Part shown: one piece after another, positions 17,548-26,843 of the stretch
How positions within the stretch are numbered: position 1 is the stretch's first letter
Layout: the number at the start of each line of letters is the position of its first letter
The notes under the pieces: generated by a model
The model's input: only the letters and a program-made list of their open reading frames with translations
Database searches by the model: none
Told to the model about the DNA's origin: nothing
Translations under genes and position numbers: made by a program
Assembly (NCBI RefSeq): GCF_013393185.1
Contig: NZ_QJQX01000083.1
Coordinates: 62,001 to 126,000 of the forward strand
Origin: Sphingobium lactosutens
GTDB taxonomy: Bacteria > Pseudomonadota > Alphaproteobacteria > Sphingomonadales > Sphingomonadaceae
Direction of reading: 5' to 3'
DNA: 64,000 nucleotides

Positions 17548-18387
17548 ATGAATGCAGCGCCCCTTCCGCGCCTGATCGTGATCGGCGCCGCCAAAGCCGC
17601 TACGACCTGGATCGCCCGGCAGCTTCGCACCAGGCCCGACGTCTTCATGCCCGGACCGGAGCCGCATTATTTCAGCCGCGATTTCGATCAGGGCGAAGGC
17701 TGGTATCGGTCGCTTTTCGCGGACGCCCGACCACATCAGCTGGTGGCGGAAAAATCGGCAGACTATCTCGCCCACCCGCAAGCGCCGGCCCGGATCGCCG
17801 TGCTGCTGCCCGCGGTCCAGTTGATCGCGCAATTGCGCAATCCGGTCGAACGGGCCTATTCCGATTATTGCATGTTGTTCCGCCGGGGGACGGTCGATGG
17901 CGACGTTGCTCGCCATCTCCACCGGGCAACGGCGAGCGAACCACGCTTCCTGGACGACGGCCTTTATGGCCAGCATATCCGGCGTTTCCTAGACCATTTC
18001 CCGGCCGAGCAGTTGAAGATCATCCTGCACGAGGACATCAAGCACGATCCAGCCGGCGTAACGGCCGATGTGTTGCAAACGCTCGGCCTGCCAAAAAGCC
18101 CCGACGCCGCGCACATCGAAGCCCGCGTGAATGACGGCGCATCGCCGCTTGTCCCGCTGGCCCTGCGCAGGCTGCCATCGCCGATCAAGCGGCTGGTCGC
18201 CCCCCTGCGCGGCAACCCCATGTTCGAAGGGGCGCGGAACCTGATTGCGCGGCCGGTTCGCTACCCGCCTCTTCCCGACGATGTTCGACGCTATCTGTTC
18301 GATTTCTATCAGCAGGATATCGAGGATCTGGCCCGCATCCTGGGCCGCGACCTGCCCGGCTGGACCGTGCCGGCGATGGCGGCCTGA
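17548..18387 (+). CDS. PAPS-dependent sulfotransferase
   Basis: 279 residues of the bacterial sulfotransferase family. The 5'-phosphosulfate loop is GAAKAATTW (13-21) and the 3'-phosphate loop is RNPVERAYSDY (97-107) with Ser105. Near the C-terminus, FDFYQQDIEDLARILGRDL is typical of carbohydrate sulfotransferases. It would transfer sulfate from PAPS to a sugar hydroxyl of the repeat unit or polymer. ATG at 17548 is preferred over GTG at 17536. Its stop overlaps the Wzy start as TGATG, tying sulfation to polymer assembly. No PAPS-synthesis genes are in the window. Confidence 0.88.
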   Translation: MNAAPLPRLIVIGAAKAATTWIARQLRTRPDVFMPGPEPHYFSRDFDQGEGWYRSLFADARPHQLVAEKSADYLAHPQAPARIAVLLPAVQLIAQLRNPVERAYSDYCMLFRRGTVDGDVARHLHRATASEPRFLDDGLYGQHIRRFLDHFPAEQLKIILHEDIKHDPAGVTADVLQTLGLPKSPDAAHIEARVNDGASPLVPLALRRLPSPIKRLVAPLRGNPMFEGARNLIARPVRYPPLPDDVRRYLFDFYQQDIEDLARILGRDLPGWTVPAMAA

Positions 18388-19679
18388 TGGCTCAGGGCAA
18401 CGCCATCTTCGAGCCGGCCTGGGCGACGGAGGACCAGGACCGGACGCCCTATCATTATGCCATGCTTCGCTTGGCAGAACCGGTGCTGATGCTGGCGGTG
18501 TTCCTGGTCCCCTACATCACCTGGCGGATCGAGCCATCCTATCTGTTCACGCTCAGCGATGCCCTCTTCTGCATCGCCGCCGTTCTTCTCCTGGCCGGGC
18601 GCGGTGTCGCGATCTGCCCGCTCGGCGAATGGTGGGTCGTCTGGCTTTCGGGTATCGCGGCGCTGCTGTTCGGGTTCTTCATGGGCAGCATCGTCAATGG
18701 CGACGCGCTTCGCTGGATCATCGTTGCAGGGCAATATGGCTTTGCCTTTGCCGTGCTGCCGTCCCTGCTGCTGCGCGAACACCGCGCCTCTCTGCTCGGC
18801 TTCGCCACCGCGCTGGTGGCAGGCGTTACCGCGATGGAGCTGTTCGGCACGATCGTCTATCATGTAACCGACGGATCGTACGAACAAGCGAAGCGCTTCA
18901 GCTTCGAATTCATAACCGGCACGCATCGACTCGGCGCCTTCATGGCCGATGCCAACTGGAATGCGGCAATGATCGCCATGACGGTGCCGTTCGTCCTCTA
19001 TCTGGCGCGGGTCGGGCGGTTGAACTGGATCTTCACCTTCGGCGCGCTCGGCGCGCTATGCTCGGGCTTGCTATTGTCCGGCTCATTCTCCGGATTCACC
19101 AGCACGGCCCTTGGTGCATTGATCTTCCTGCTGCTCGACTGGGGCAAGAGGTCGGCGGGTACGCTCGTCATCATTATCTCGCTGGCAAGCGCCGCACTTT
19201 CAACCGGGGTTGCCCTGCCCTCGGCATTCCAGAACCGTGTTGCCAATGCTCTGGAACAAGGCGACCTCAATCAGGCGGGCACCTTCACCGGCCGGATGGA
19301 GCTTATCCATGAAGCCTGGGGCATGGTCGGCGAAACGACCCTGGTCGGGCTGGGCGTGGACCAGTTTCGGGTCGTCAGCGTATCGAAAGCGCCCGTCCAC
19401 AACATGTATCTGCTCGTATGGGCCGAAGGCGGCATCATCTCTCTGATCGGCTGGCTGCTCATCCTGTTCGTGCCGCTCGGGGTGGCCATGCGCCGCTTTG
19501 CCTTCGACCGCTCGGCAGCCGCGCTCGTCGTGGCCGTGTTCGTGCCCTTCGTCGTCTTTTCCAATGCATCGCCCCATATGTACTCGCGCAGCTGGGTGGT
19601 GCCGCTGGTCCTGGCGATCGGCATCGCAATCACGCGACCGGGACCGGGCAAGCCGGTCGTCGCCGCGTCGATGGAATGA
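18387..19679 (+). CDS. Wzy-type polysaccharide polymerase (O-antigen ligase family)
   Basis: 430 residues with about ten to eleven membrane segments and one large periplasmic loop. The loop and flanks carry the loose Wzy/WaaL signatures: HRLGAFMADANWNA, FTGRMELIHEAWGMV and VHNMYLLVWAEGG. It should join flipped repeat units in the periplasm. The start overlaps the sulfotransferase stop (TGATG). It is the only polymerase candidate in the window and, with the flippase and copolymerase, completes a Wzx/Wzy pathway. Confidence 0.88.
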   Translation: MAQGNAIFEPAWATEDQDRTPYHYAMLRLAEPVLMLAVFLVPYITWRIEPSYLFTLSDALFCIAAVLLLAGRGVAICPLGEWWVVWLSGIAALLFGFFMGSIVNGDALRWIIVAGQYGFAFAVLPSLLLREHRASLLGFATALVAGVTAMELFGTIVYHVTDGSYEQAKRFSFEFITGTHRLGAFMADANWNAAMIAMTVPFVLYLARVGRLNWIFTFGALGALCSGLLLSGSFSGFTSTALGALIFLLLDWGKRSAGTLVIIISLASAALSTGVALPSAFQNRVANALEQGDLNQAGTFTGRMELIHEAWGMVGETTLVGLGVDQFRVVSVSKAPVHNMYLLVWAEGGIISLIGWLLILFVPLGVAMRRFAFDRSAAALVVAVFVPFVVFSNASPHMYSRSWVVPLVLAIGIAITRPGPGKPVVAASME

Positions 19680-19886
19680 TATCGCTGCACCCTGTCGCAC
19701 ACGGGCATGCCTTGCCCAAGCCGGTTCCCACTTTTGCGCGCATCGCCCTAATCCTTCGGGATAGTTCCAGCTCCCGGAAGGGTCAGTCCTTTTGAGGACC
19801 ATCCTGCCTCAGATGCGTACACCAACGGACAGGACAGACAGGCTAGCATCAGGTCCATGGAATCGACTAAAGCTGGGGGAACTGCC

Positions 19887-20435
19887 GTGAATCGCCGCAA
19901 TATGCTGATCGGCTTGATCGCGCTGCCCGTTGCGGGCTGCACGAATGCCTATTCCAACCTTCCTGTCGCCAACGCCGCCGCGACGGATCACTATACGCTC
20001 GGACCCGGGGATTCCGTTAAGATTGCGGTCTATGGGTTCGACATGATGGCCGGCAGCTATCTGGTGAGCGACGCCGGAACCATTTCGTTGCCCATGCTGA
20101 GCACTGTCGAAGTCGCGGGCAAGTCCGCGCCGGAGCTGGAAGCGTCGCTTGCGGCCCTGCTGCGCGCCAAGGATCTTGCTCCCAATGCCAATGTCAGCGT
20201 GCAGGTCGACAAATATCGTCCCTTCTACATATTGGGCGAAGTGCAGAAGCCCGGCCAATATGACTATGTGCCCGGTATGACGCTGCTGACCGCAGTCTCC
20301 ATAGCGGGCGGCTATACTTTCCGCGCCAACAAGCAGATGGCGGCCGTCAACCGACAGCGGGGCAAGGCAAAGCTCGATCCGGACTCGCCAGTGCTGCCCG
20401 GCGACACTATCACCATCCCCGAAGCCTGGTTCTGA
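19887..20435 (+). CDS. Short Wza-type polysaccharide export lipoprotein (OPX)
   Basis: 182 residues. The signal peptide ends in the lipobox LPVAGC. A PES domain (YTLGPGDSVKIAVYG to about residue 90) and an SLBB-type domain (FYILGEVQKPGQYDYVPGMTLL) follow, and the chain ends soon after DTITIPEAW. The C-terminal amphipathic helix that lets E. coli Wza cross the outer membrane is missing, so it probably needs a partner porin. GTG at 19887 with GGGGGA seven bases upstream is preferred over ATG at 19857, which would add ten residues before the signal peptide. A 207-bp gap upstream may hold its own promoter. Confidence 0.9.
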   Translation: MNRRNMLIGLIALPVAGCTNAYSNLPVANAAATDHYTLGPGDSVKIAVYGFDMMAGSYLVSDAGTISLPMLSTVEVAGKSAPELEASLAALLRAKDLAPNANVSVQVDKYRPFYILGEVQKPGQYDYVPGMTLLTAVSIAGGYTFRANKQMAAVNRQRGKAKLDPDSPVLPGDTITIPEAWF

Positions 20436-20444
20436 GCGCGCGCC

Positions 20445-21710
20445 GTGACGAGCTTTCGATCCGCCGTGGCAGGCGGCGCAGCGCTGGCGGCCCTCTGGGC
20501 GCCATCGCTGGCGATCATCACCCTATTCGGCGCCAGCGCCGGCTATGCCCAGGATGCGCGTCGGGGCGCCTCTCCACGCGATCTGCCGCGTCCAGGCTAT
20601 GACCGACAACCGATACGCGTGGGACCGACGGAAGTCCGGATCGACCTCGACATGTCCGCGCTCTATGACACCAACGTCTATGCGACGTCGCGGGATGCGA
20701 GCGACGATGTGGCGATCTATGCCGAACCCAAGGTCCAGATCGATCTGCGCGGCGCCAACACGCAAATCCATGGCGAAGCCTATGCCGAAGCACGCCGTTT
20801 CGTCGACACGACGCGGGAAAACGCGACCAGCTTCGGCGGAGCGCTGTCGGCACAATTGAACCCCGGCAAGGCACATAATCTGTCGACCGAAATACGGTAT
20901 GACCGCGCGATCGAAAGCCGCGCCGATCCCGAAGCACGCGCCAGCATTCTGCTGCGCCCGCGCAAGATCGACATTTTTGCCGGGGAGGTGAATTATGGTT
21001 TCCGCGGTAGCCGGATTGGCCTCGACCTGACGGGAGGCGTCCAGAAATCAGACTATCTCGATCCGAATGAGGGGGATCGCGATTTCACCATGTTCCGCGG
21101 ATCGGCGCGCGTCACATGGCGGCCGGCCGCGCCCGTCGCCCTGTTCACCGAAGCCTATATCAATCGCCGCAACTTCCGCACTGCCGTCGACGTCAGCGGC
21201 TTCAACCGCGATGCGTCGACCTATGGCGTCCTGGCCGGCGTCAGCCGGGAGATCAGCGGGCGCCTCACCGGCCGGCTGGGCGCCGGCATTTTCCGCTTCG
21301 ATCCGGATGACAAGCAGATCGCTTCCTATTCCGGCCTTGGCTTCAACGGCGACATCACCTGGACCCCGCGTCCGCGCACGATGATGACGGCGCAATTCTT
21401 TCGCGGCGACGTGGCGACCGCACGGATCGGATCGACCGGCCGCACCGATACACGCATCGCCTGGAATTTGCAGCAGGAGGTTCGCCACAACCTCCTTCTC
21501 TACGGTCGTGCCGGATGGACCAGGACGCGATATCGCGGCGTCGGCTCCGACAAGTTGAACACCATCACGGTGGGTGCGGAAGTCGAGTATCTCATCAGTC
21601 GCAGGCTCTCGTTCTTCACGGGCGTCGACTATTCAAACCGGTCCTCCGACGACCCCCTGAGGGAATTTTCCCGCGCGCGTTTCCAAGCGGGTGTTCGCAC
21701 AAGATTTTGA
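20445..21710 (+). CDS. Outer-membrane beta-barrel protein, probable EPS export porin
   Basis: 421 residues with an N-terminal signal peptide (cleavage near ASAGYAQ) and then alternating amphipathic strands to the end, terminating in Arg-Phe (GVRTRF) as outer-membrane barrels do. It resembles the BBP2-type barrels often found in EPS operons of sphingomonads and rhizobia. The start is GTG at 20445, nine bases after the OPX stop. The tight pairing with a short OPX protein suggests that it forms the outer-membrane channel for the polymer. Confidence 0.82.
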   Translation: MTSFRSAVAGGAALAALWAPSLAIITLFGASAGYAQDARRGASPRDLPRPGYDRQPIRVGPTEVRIDLDMSALYDTNVYATSRDASDDVAIYAEPKVQIDLRGANTQIHGEAYAEARRFVDTTRENATSFGGALSAQLNPGKAHNLSTEIRYDRAIESRADPEARASILLRPRKIDIFAGEVNYGFRGSRIGLDLTGGVQKSDYLDPNEGDRDFTMFRGSARVTWRPAAPVALFTEAYINRRNFRTAVDVSGFNRDASTYGVLAGVSREISGRLTGRLGAGIFRFDPDDKQIASYSGLGFNGDITWTPRPRTMMTAQFFRGDVATARIGSTGRTDTRIAWNLQQEVRHNLLLYGRAGWTRTRYRGVGSDKLNTITVGAEVEYLISRRLSFFTGVDYSNRSSDDPLREFSRARFQAGVRTRF

Positions 21711-21716
21711 ATCGGG

Positions 21717-23153
21717 ATGGAAAAATCCACCATGACAATCCATGTTCGTAATCCGTCCGTCTCCCGGTCCAGCCTCGCAGGTCTGGCCGGGGTTCCTCTC
21801 CTTGCCCTTACCGTGGCCATCGCCTCCTGCAGCATGACCGCCGCCTGCCGGGAAGAGCCTGCCAAGCCCTTCGTCGTCCGCCCGCTTCAGCCCGTCGAGC
21901 CCGACAAGCGGACCAGCTTTCCCGGCGCGGAAGGCTATGGCCGCTTCGCCCGCGGCGGCAGGGACGGGCGGATCATTCCCGTGACAACCCTGGCGGACGA
22001 TGGCGACGGCTCGCTGCGCGCCTGCATCGATGCGGAAGGACCGCGCGTGTGCGTATTCCGCGTGGCGGGCGTCATCCGCTATATGCGCGAACGCCCGATC
22101 ATCCGGCATCCCTATCTGACCATCGCCGGAGAGACGGCTCCGGGCGACGGTATATTATTGACCCATGCAGGCGGCAAGACAGCCTTCACGCCGCTGGTCA
22201 TCAAGAATACGCATGACGTCGTCGTCCGCCACATTCGCGTGCGAACCGATCGGCGCGGCGAACAGCGGGGTTCCAACAGCGGTTTCATCATTGAAAACAG
22301 CGACAATGTCATCCTCGACCATGTCAGTTCCTCCTGGGCGCTGGACGAAAATGTAGGCGGCTATGCGCAAAATGACGCCATCACCATTTCCTGGTCGATC
22401 TTTGCCGAAGGCGTCCCGCGCCACGACAAATGCGCTCTGCTATCCAGTGACCCCAGGGGACCGCAACGGCTGAGTTTCATCCGCAATCTCTGCGCGCACA
22501 ATGGCGATCGCAACCCCGACGTCAATGTGCCGCCCGGCTCCTGCGTCGATGTGCTCAACAATGTGATGTACAATGCCAGCTCGCAGTTCACGGAGGTCTG
22601 GGAAAGCTATGGCGGCGCCCGCGTGAACATCGTGGGCAATTATTACAAGCAGGGACCGAGCACGGCGGGACGCTCCTATGCGATCGACCGCCCTCTCGTC
22701 GGTTCGACCGGCAAGGCGCAGATCTACCAGACTGGCAATGTCATCGACGGAGACCGTGTCACCATCGCGCCGATCGCCGAAGAGGCGATGGTAAAGACGC
22801 CTGTCTGTCCGATCGAAGGCCAGGTCATGAGCGCGCGCCAGGCCTATGGGCGCGTTCTCGCCGGCGCGGGAACCTTCCCCCGCGACGCCGTGGACAGCCG
22901 GGTCGTGCAGGAAGTGGAAACGCGAACCGGCGCGATCGGCCGGGACAATCGCGTGCTGCCCTATCTGCGCGAAGGTGCCCCCTATGCGGACAAGGATGAA
23001 GACGGCATGTCGGACGAGTGGGAACTCCGCCACGGCCTCGACCCGAAGCGCAACGACGCATGGGAAGACAAGGACGGCAATGGCTGGACCAATTTCGAGG
23101 AATTCCTCAATTACGCCCACGAGATGCGGCTTGCCGGGCAGACGATGCGCTAA
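21717..23153 (+). CDS. Secreted pectate-lyase-like right-handed beta-helix protein
   Basis: 478 residues. An N-terminal export signal contains a possible lipobox (AIASC). The body (about 65-400) is a PL1-like parallel beta helix: FPGAEGYGRFARGG, VIRY, the helix phrase NVILDHVSSSWALDENVG, ITISWSIF and HNGDRNPDVN. The C-terminus has two DxDxDG-type calcium loops (DKDEDGMSDEW, DKDGNGWTNFEEF). It probably cleaves or trims the exopolysaccharide made by this locus. Six bases separate it from the barrel gene. ATG at 21717 or 21732 could start it. Confidence 0.87.
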   Translation: MEKSTMTIHVRNPSVSRSSLAGLAGVPLLALTVAIASCSMTAACREEPAKPFVVRPLQPVEPDKRTSFPGAEGYGRFARGGRDGRIIPVTTLADDGDGSLRACIDAEGPRVCVFRVAGVIRYMRERPIIRHPYLTIAGETAPGDGILLTHAGGKTAFTPLVIKNTHDVVVRHIRVRTDRRGEQRGSNSGFIIENSDNVILDHVSSSWALDENVGGYAQNDAITISWSIFAEGVPRHDKCALLSSDPRGPQRLSFIRNLCAHNGDRNPDVNVPPGSCVDVLNNVMYNASSQFTEVWESYGGARVNIVGNYYKQGPSTAGRSYAIDRPLVGSTGKAQIYQTGNVIDGDRVTIAPIAEEAMVKTPVCPIEGQVMSARQAYGRVLAGAGTFPRDAVDSRVVQEVETRTGAIGRDNRVLPYLREGAPYADKDEDGMSDEWELRHGLDPKRNDAWEDKDGNGWTNFEEFLNYAHEMRLAGQTMR

Positions 23154-23207
23154 ACGCGAATAACCTTATATTGATCTGAACCGTCATGGCGAGCGCCGCG
23201 ATGCCGG

Positions 23208-24056
23208 TCAGCCGCTACTCAGCTCCATCACAAGATCCTCGACCTCCGATCCCGAACCATAGCGATCCATGATCGCCAGCATGCCATTTTCCTGCATCTG
23301 AAACAGCGTTCCGCGATGATCCGCCGCGCCATGCGTCCGCACGACCAGCAACCATGCGCCCGGCCCACTCATATAGGCGATCGCATTGCCGACGGCCCGG
23401 CGCAGCACCTCCGGCTCGAAATAATGGCGGTTCAGCAGATTGGCAGCCCGCACAAGATCGAAACGGCCGATCAGGGCGGCGCTCCGCCGCGTGATATCGT
23501 CCTCCAGCCACTGGAAGGCATGATTCTCCCGCAACCGCGGGCTGATGAGCGCAACCTCTGTTCCCTGCCCGGCCACCGCCTGGGCAATGGCGGGCTTGCG
23601 CAACTGCCCCTCCACCAGCTTGCGGACGAGGTGCATGCCCGTCCAGCGATCCAGCCGTCGCGCCCATGGACGCACGGCGCGCCCCATCACCTCATACTGC
23701 AAAACATGACCATTGGGTTCGACCAGCGCTTGGCAGCCAAAGGGAAGCGGGACGAGCCGCGCCCGCACCGACCGGTCCGTGCCGGTCATCTGCACCTCAT
23801 GCCCGGTCGCACGGAGCCTCTCCAGCAGTTCGAGCGTCGTGACCCCGGATGAAATGCCCAGATCCAGCACCGCGTGAATTGGGCTATCATACCGTGCCAG
23901 CGTTTCGATCAGCGCCGCATCGATCGCCGTCAGGCGCGACGGTTCTGTTCGCTTGAACGTATTGTTCGCGGTCTTGAGCAGCCCGAAGAAGCGCGCCTCA
24001 TCGCGCGCGCTGATACGATCCGGAGCGACGGAAAAGAAGGAACTGGCGCAATGCAC
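23208..24056 (-). CDS. SAM-dependent methyltransferase-like protein of unknown target
   Basis: 282 residues. The only clear signature is a class I SAM-binding motif, VLDLGISSGVTTLELLERL, about residues 63-81. A later strand and loop, RFDLVRAANLLNRHYF, is in the position expected for motif IV. GTG at 24056 has GGGAGG about ten bases upstream. The gene stands alone between the lyase gene and the GT-C gene, reading against both. It could methylate a sugar of the polymer or a small metabolite; nothing in the sequence decides this. Confidence 0.68.
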   Translation of the reverse strand: MHCASSFFSVAPDRISARDEARFFGLLKTANNTFKRTEPSRLTAIDAALIETLARYDSPIHAVLDLGISSGVTTLELLERLRATGHEVQMTGTDRSVRARLVPLPFGCQALVEPNGHVLQYEVMGRAVRPWARRLDRWTGMHLVRKLVEGQLRKPAIAQAVAGQGTEVALISPRLRENHAFQWLEDDITRRSAALIGRFDLVRAANLLNRHYFEPEVLRRAVGNAIAYMSGPGAWLLVVRTHGAADHRGTLFQMQENGMLAIMDRYGSGSEVEDLVMELSSG

Positions 24057-24222
24057 GGCGGTAAGGCCTCCCTTGCGGCGCCGACCTGGCTGGCCGCGCC
24101 TACAGCGGGTCTAGCATTGCTGCGCAGGATGATGGTGAGGACCATGGAGGTACCTCTCCTGCCCACAGCCTCCCCCCTGCCGGTCTGGGTTATTCAGATT
24201 GTCGAACGGCGGGATGACAGAC

Positions 24223-25833
24223 ATGACGGCAATCGACATTCGTTCACGCATTGAAGTTCCGGGGGAAAGCGAACGGACCCACATCGGTCGCCACGTCGTG
24301 CACGGCGCTGTCGCGGCGCTCATACTGTGCCTGCTCGCCTTGTTCGGGCGGATCATGACCTATCCCCTCCAGCATGATGAGCAATTCTACGTGTCCGCGG
24401 GCGTGCTGCTCGATCGATATTCGCTCTATCCCGATCTGGGCTTCAGCCATTTGCCGAATGTCGCGCTGCTCTTCTCGGGTGCATTCGCTGTGCTGGGCGA
24501 CGGCCATTATCTCCTGGTCGGCCGCCTGATCGTCTTTGCGTCCTGGATCGCGACGATCACCGCCTTGCTGATGATCGCGCGCGACTATGCGCGCAGCATG
24601 CTGGTCGGCGGGCTGATGGTCGGTTTCCTGCTGCTCAACCCCATGTTCCTCAATGCGACGGGCATGGCGGCGACCAACAATTTCCTGCCCATACCCTTCG
24701 CCCTGTTCGGCCTCTATCTGTTTCTGCGCGCTGCCGATGCAGAGCAAATGTCATCGATGCTTGCTCTGGCGAGCGGCTTCCTGCTTGCCGTCGCCGCCGG
24801 CTTCAAGATCAACTATGCCCTGCTGGTGATGCCGGTCGGGCTGGCGGCGCTGCTGGCGCCGCCAGCCATGCCCCTGGCGGAGAGGCTGCGGCGGATCGCC
24901 CTGCCGATGCTGGTCGGCGGCGTGATCGGGGGGCTGCCGACGATCCTCTATGCCATGAGCGACATCAGGGGCTTCATCGTCCATGTCATCGATTTTCAGC
25001 GTGGACCGCAGCTCGGCTATTGGGCGGCGCATAGCGACCCGGCCGATCCCAAGGTGATCGGCATGGCGGACAAGCTGCTGCTGGCGCACCGGCTTTGGCT
25101 GTCCGGCGTCACGATGCTGATGATCGTCACCCTGCTGTCCTTCGTCGCGATCGCGATTACCCGACGGTCCGCCTTCATGCGCTGGCCGGTCATGCTGGTG
25201 GCGGCCATTTGCGCACTGGGCGCGCTGCTCGCTTTCGTTCCGACGCCGTCCTTTCCACAATATTTCACGCCCGCGCTGCCCTTCCTCGCCATATTGGCGG
25301 GGCTGTTGTTCGGCACCTTCGATCAGGAGGGTCGCAGGCTCGCGCAACCGCTCATGGCGGCCGTCCTGCTGCTCACCGTCATCACCGGCGCGCCGCTGCT
25401 GCTGCCTTCGCTTACAGGTCTGGCCAAGCCGGCCGGCTGGACCGGCCTGCGGGTTGCGCGCGACGGTGCCGCCATCGCCGCCATCGTGCGCGAAAGCCGG
25501 TTCGCAGGCCGGCCGATTGCAACGCTGTCCCCGCTCCATGCCCTGGAAGGTGGAATACCCATCTATCCGCATTTCGCGCTGGGGCCGTTCGTCTATCGCG
25601 CGGCTCCGTGGGTCCGTGAAGATCAGCGCCGCTATTTCGCGCACTTCGTGACGGCCGACGATATCCCCGTCCTGCTGAACAGCCGGCCGCCCGCAGCGAT
25701 CCTGACAGGTATCGAAGGCAATGCGGACGCAGCACTCGACCGCTTCGCGCAGGCGAAAGGCTATCGTGCAATTCCCATGTCACTGAAGAAAACGGAAAAT
25801 GGGGAGGCGGTTCGCCTCTATCTTCCCAGATGA
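24223..25833 (+). CDS. GT-C (GT39/PMT-like) membrane glycosyltransferase
   Basis: About 536 residues with some eleven to twelve membrane segments and an acidic motif in the first periplasmic loop (PLQHDEQFYVSAG), as in GT39/ArnT-like enzymes that use polyprenyl-phosphate sugars. A soluble C-terminal part of about 100 residues follows. It should act in the periplasm on a sugar carried by undecaprenyl phosphate. Possible starts are ATG 24223, ATG 24214 and TTG 24199. Its stop lies back to back with that of the convergent GT2, which could supply its donor. Confidence 0.85.
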   Translation: MTAIDIRSRIEVPGESERTHIGRHVVHGAVAALILCLLALFGRIMTYPLQHDEQFYVSAGVLLDRYSLYPDLGFSHLPNVALLFSGAFAVLGDGHYLLVGRLIVFASWIATITALLMIARDYARSMLVGGLMVGFLLLNPMFLNATGMAATNNFLPIPFALFGLYLFLRAADAEQMSSMLALASGFLLAVAAGFKINYALLVMPVGLAALLAPPAMPLAERLRRIALPMLVGGVIGGLPTILYAMSDIRGFIVHVIDFQRGPQLGYWAAHSDPADPKVIGMADKLLLAHRLWLSGVTMLMIVTLLSFVAIAITRRSAFMRWPVMLVAAICALGALLAFVPTPSFPQYFTPALPFLAILAGLLFGTFDQEGRRLAQPLMAAVLLLTVITGAPLLLPSLTGLAKPAGWTGLRVARDGAAIAAIVRESRFAGRPIATLSPLHALEGGIPIYPHFALGPFVYRAAPWVREDQRRYFAHFVTADDIPVLLNSRPPAAILTGIEGNADAALDRFAQAKGYRAIPMSLKKTENGEAVRLYLPR

Positions 25834-26838
25834 TCAGGCCTGCATACGCCGATCGCGACGTCGGCCCGGATGAGGAAAGGCGCCATTTTCTATTGTTGCG
25901 GGAGGCGCAGCGCAGTTGAGTTCTGTCTCCACGATCGGCGCGATCGATCCCTTCACCTGAAGGAATATACGTCCGAGATATTCGCCGATGATGCCAAGGA
26001 AAATGGCGTTGAGCGTAATGCCCATCAAGATCAGCATCGTGGTGGTCGCAAAGCCCGCCGGCCATTGTTGGCCAAACACCAGCCGCCCGGCAAGATAGCC
26101 AAGCGTCAGCACGAAAGTGCAGGTGCCGACCGCCAGCCCGGTCATTGATGCGATACGCAACGGAACGAGCGAATGGTTGAGCAGGCCATCGAGCGCCAGG
26201 CTAACCATCTTGCTGAACGGGAATTTGCTCTCACCCGCCTGCCGCGCTTCCCGGTCGTAGGGAAAGCCGACCTGAGAGAAGCCCATCGCGCTGATCAGGC
26301 CACGCAGATAGGGCGTTGCGTCATCCACCTTGCGCAGCTCCGCCAGGACACAGGCGTCCACCAGCCGGAACTCACCTGCGTTGACCGGCAGTTCGTCCTC
26401 GCTCAGCGCGTTGAGACCCGCATAAAAACCACGCCGCAGGCTGGCGACCACTGGCCCGTCGGGCAACTTGCGGCGCACGCCATAGACGACCTGGTGGCCC
26501 TGTCGCCACATGTCCAGCATTTGCGGGATCAGTCGAGGCGGGTCCTGGAGATCGCAGTCGATCTGGATCGCACAATCCCCCCGGGCACGCTGATAGGCGA
26601 CCAGCAGAGATCGCTGATAGCCATTATTACGCGAAAAACGCACCACGCGCACGCGCGGGTCCGCCGCAGCGATGGCCTTGAGCTTCGGGAAGGTCGCGTC
26701 GGTCGAATGATTGTCGGTGAAGATCAGTTCGAGCGCATGGCCCGGCAGCGTATCAAACACAGCCGCAATCTCCCGATAGGCGCGCTCTACGGTCGCTTCC
26801 TCGTTGAAGGCCGGAACGACCACGGAGACCAGTGTCAT
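25834..26838 (-). CDS. GT2 polyprenyl-phosphate glycosyltransferase (GtrB/DPM-like)
   Basis: 334 residues. A GT2 domain has VVVPAFNEEATV, the DNHSTD nucleotide-binding Asp, DCDLQDPP (the DxD-type metal site) and a C-terminal pair of membrane segments (about 240-305, ending IGEYLGRIFLQVKGS). This is the layout of enzymes that load a sugar on undecaprenyl phosphate, such as GtrB or ArnC. ATG at 26838 lies five bases after the stop of the epimerase gene; the longer frame to 26919 runs inside that gene. It probably uses the CDP-sugar made by the upstream genes. Confidence 0.88.
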   Translation of the reverse strand: MTLVSVVVPAFNEEATVERAYREIAAVFDTLPGHALELIFTDNHSTDATFPKLKAIAAADPRVRVVRFSRNNGYQRSLLVAYQRARGDCAIQIDCDLQDPPRLIPQMLDMWRQGHQVVYGVRRKLPDGPVVASLRRGFYAGLNALSEDELPVNAGEFRLVDACVLAELRKVDDATPYLRGLISAMGFSQVGFPYDREARQAGESKFPFSKMVSLALDGLLNHSLVPLRIASMTGLAVGTCTFVLTLGYLAGRLVFGQQWPAGFATTTMLILMGITLNAIFLGIIGEYLGRIFLQVKGSIAPIVETELNCAAPPATIENGAFPHPGRRRDRRMQA

Positions 26839-26843
26839 ATCGG

